Source of the DNA: Lentzea sp.
GTDB taxonomy: Bacteria; Actinomycetota; Actinomycetes; Mycobacteriales; Pseudonocardiaceae
Length of the DNA: 5,092 nucleotides
Reading direction: 5' to 3'
Assembly (NCBI GenBank): GCA_030146905.1
Contig: JASLAV010000653.1
Location: 1-5,092 of the forward strand
Shown here: one piece after another, positions 4,965 to 5,092 of the stretch
Layout of the letters: every line of letters begins with the position of its first letter
Position numbering within the stretch: position 1 is the first letter of the stretch
Notes under the pieces: generated by a model
The model's database searches: none
What the model saw: the letters and a program-made list of their open reading frames with translations, nothing else
What the model was told of the DNA's origin: nothing
Program-made: the position numbers and the translations under genes

Positions 4965-5092
4965 GTGGGGACCACACCGGAGACTGACGAGCACTCGGCG
5001 AGACTGCACGGCGTGGTCACCACCGAGGTGAAGCCGGGCAAGAACGGGTTCGTCACGTTCCTGCTGGTCTTGTGCGCGATGGCGTTCGTCGC
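4965..5092 (+). CDS. Possible N-terminus of another membrane protein (3' end outside window)
   Basis: A + frame is open from the stop at 4872-4874 to the window edge. From about 4941 its codons end in G or C about 90% of the time, rising to nearly all after 5000. It ends with TTEVKPGKNGFVTF followed by LLVLCAMAFVA, a typical start of a membrane segment. There is no early ATG. Candidate starts are GTG at 4887, 4965 and 5013. The 5013 GTG has a weak purine-rich GGCGAGA about 10 nt upstream and would put the membrane segment near residue 12, as in the three immunity-like proteins. The start given here is a compromise. Product unknown. Confidence 0.35.
   Translation, partial: MGTTPETDEHSARLHGVVTTEVKPGKNGFVTFLLVLCAMAFV

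Noticed and set aside
4915..5033. Small ORF of 38 codons starting ATG 4915
   Set aside because: Codon use deteriorates after about 4940 and the frame ends inside the better downstream frame.

Overview
The window is high-GC DNA with strongly G/C-biased third codon positions. Together with a YbaB-like / EspC-like / WXG-like gene trio, this suggests an actinomycete, most likely of the Pseudonocardiaceae type (family placement is inference). All convincing genes lie on the + strand, and from 2 to 4800 they are packed tightly enough to be one transcript. No promoter or terminator is visible.

Layout. Positions 2-673 encode a YbaB/EbfC-like protein with a long proline-rich tail. It overlaps by 4 nt (ATGA) with 670-984, a 104-aa EspC/WXG100-like small protein that carries a YxxxE motif near its C-terminus. 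Six bases later, 991-2121 encodes a 376-aa protein with a helical WXG-like N-terminal half, a strongly hydrophobic segment and a basic C-terminal region with no toxin fold I recognise. This is the layout of a type VII-secreted polymorphic toxin or effector. After it come three related genes (2124-2957, 3047-3916, 4009-4800). Each encodes one N-terminal membrane segment followed by a soluble domain that the positive-inside rule places in the cytoplasm. The three share the blocks GPWHVRVTEASVR, EHRIEVATA, LTFESG and a C-terminal RPRHPAAAV. They are best read as an array of immunity-like proteins.

The most interesting signal lies between those three genes. The last codons of the 376-aa protein recur, without the rest of that gene, directly before the second and third immunity-like genes. 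Positions 3917-4006 encode a 29-codon tail matching residues 348-376 at 20 of 29 positions, and 2997-3044 encode a 15-codon tail matching at 10 of 15. Each tail ends in the same 19 bp, CTGGACATCTGATCATGGA, which contains the toxin stop and the next start. This is the pattern expected from an array of displaced ('orphan') toxin/immunity modules, in which old toxin bodies were lost while toxin 3' stubs and immunity genes remained. In the 15-codon core the 3917-4006 tail differs from the intact toxin mainly by synonymous changes, so it probably diverged inside a working toxin gene before truncation.

The last 292 nt (4801-5092) hold no tail copy and no clear full gene. An open frame reaching the window edge probably encodes the start of another membrane protein. 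How the genes work together is inferred: the YbaB-like and EspC-like proteins would be secretion partners or accessory factors, the 376-aa protein the effector, and the three membrane proteins self-protection against it and against related alleles.
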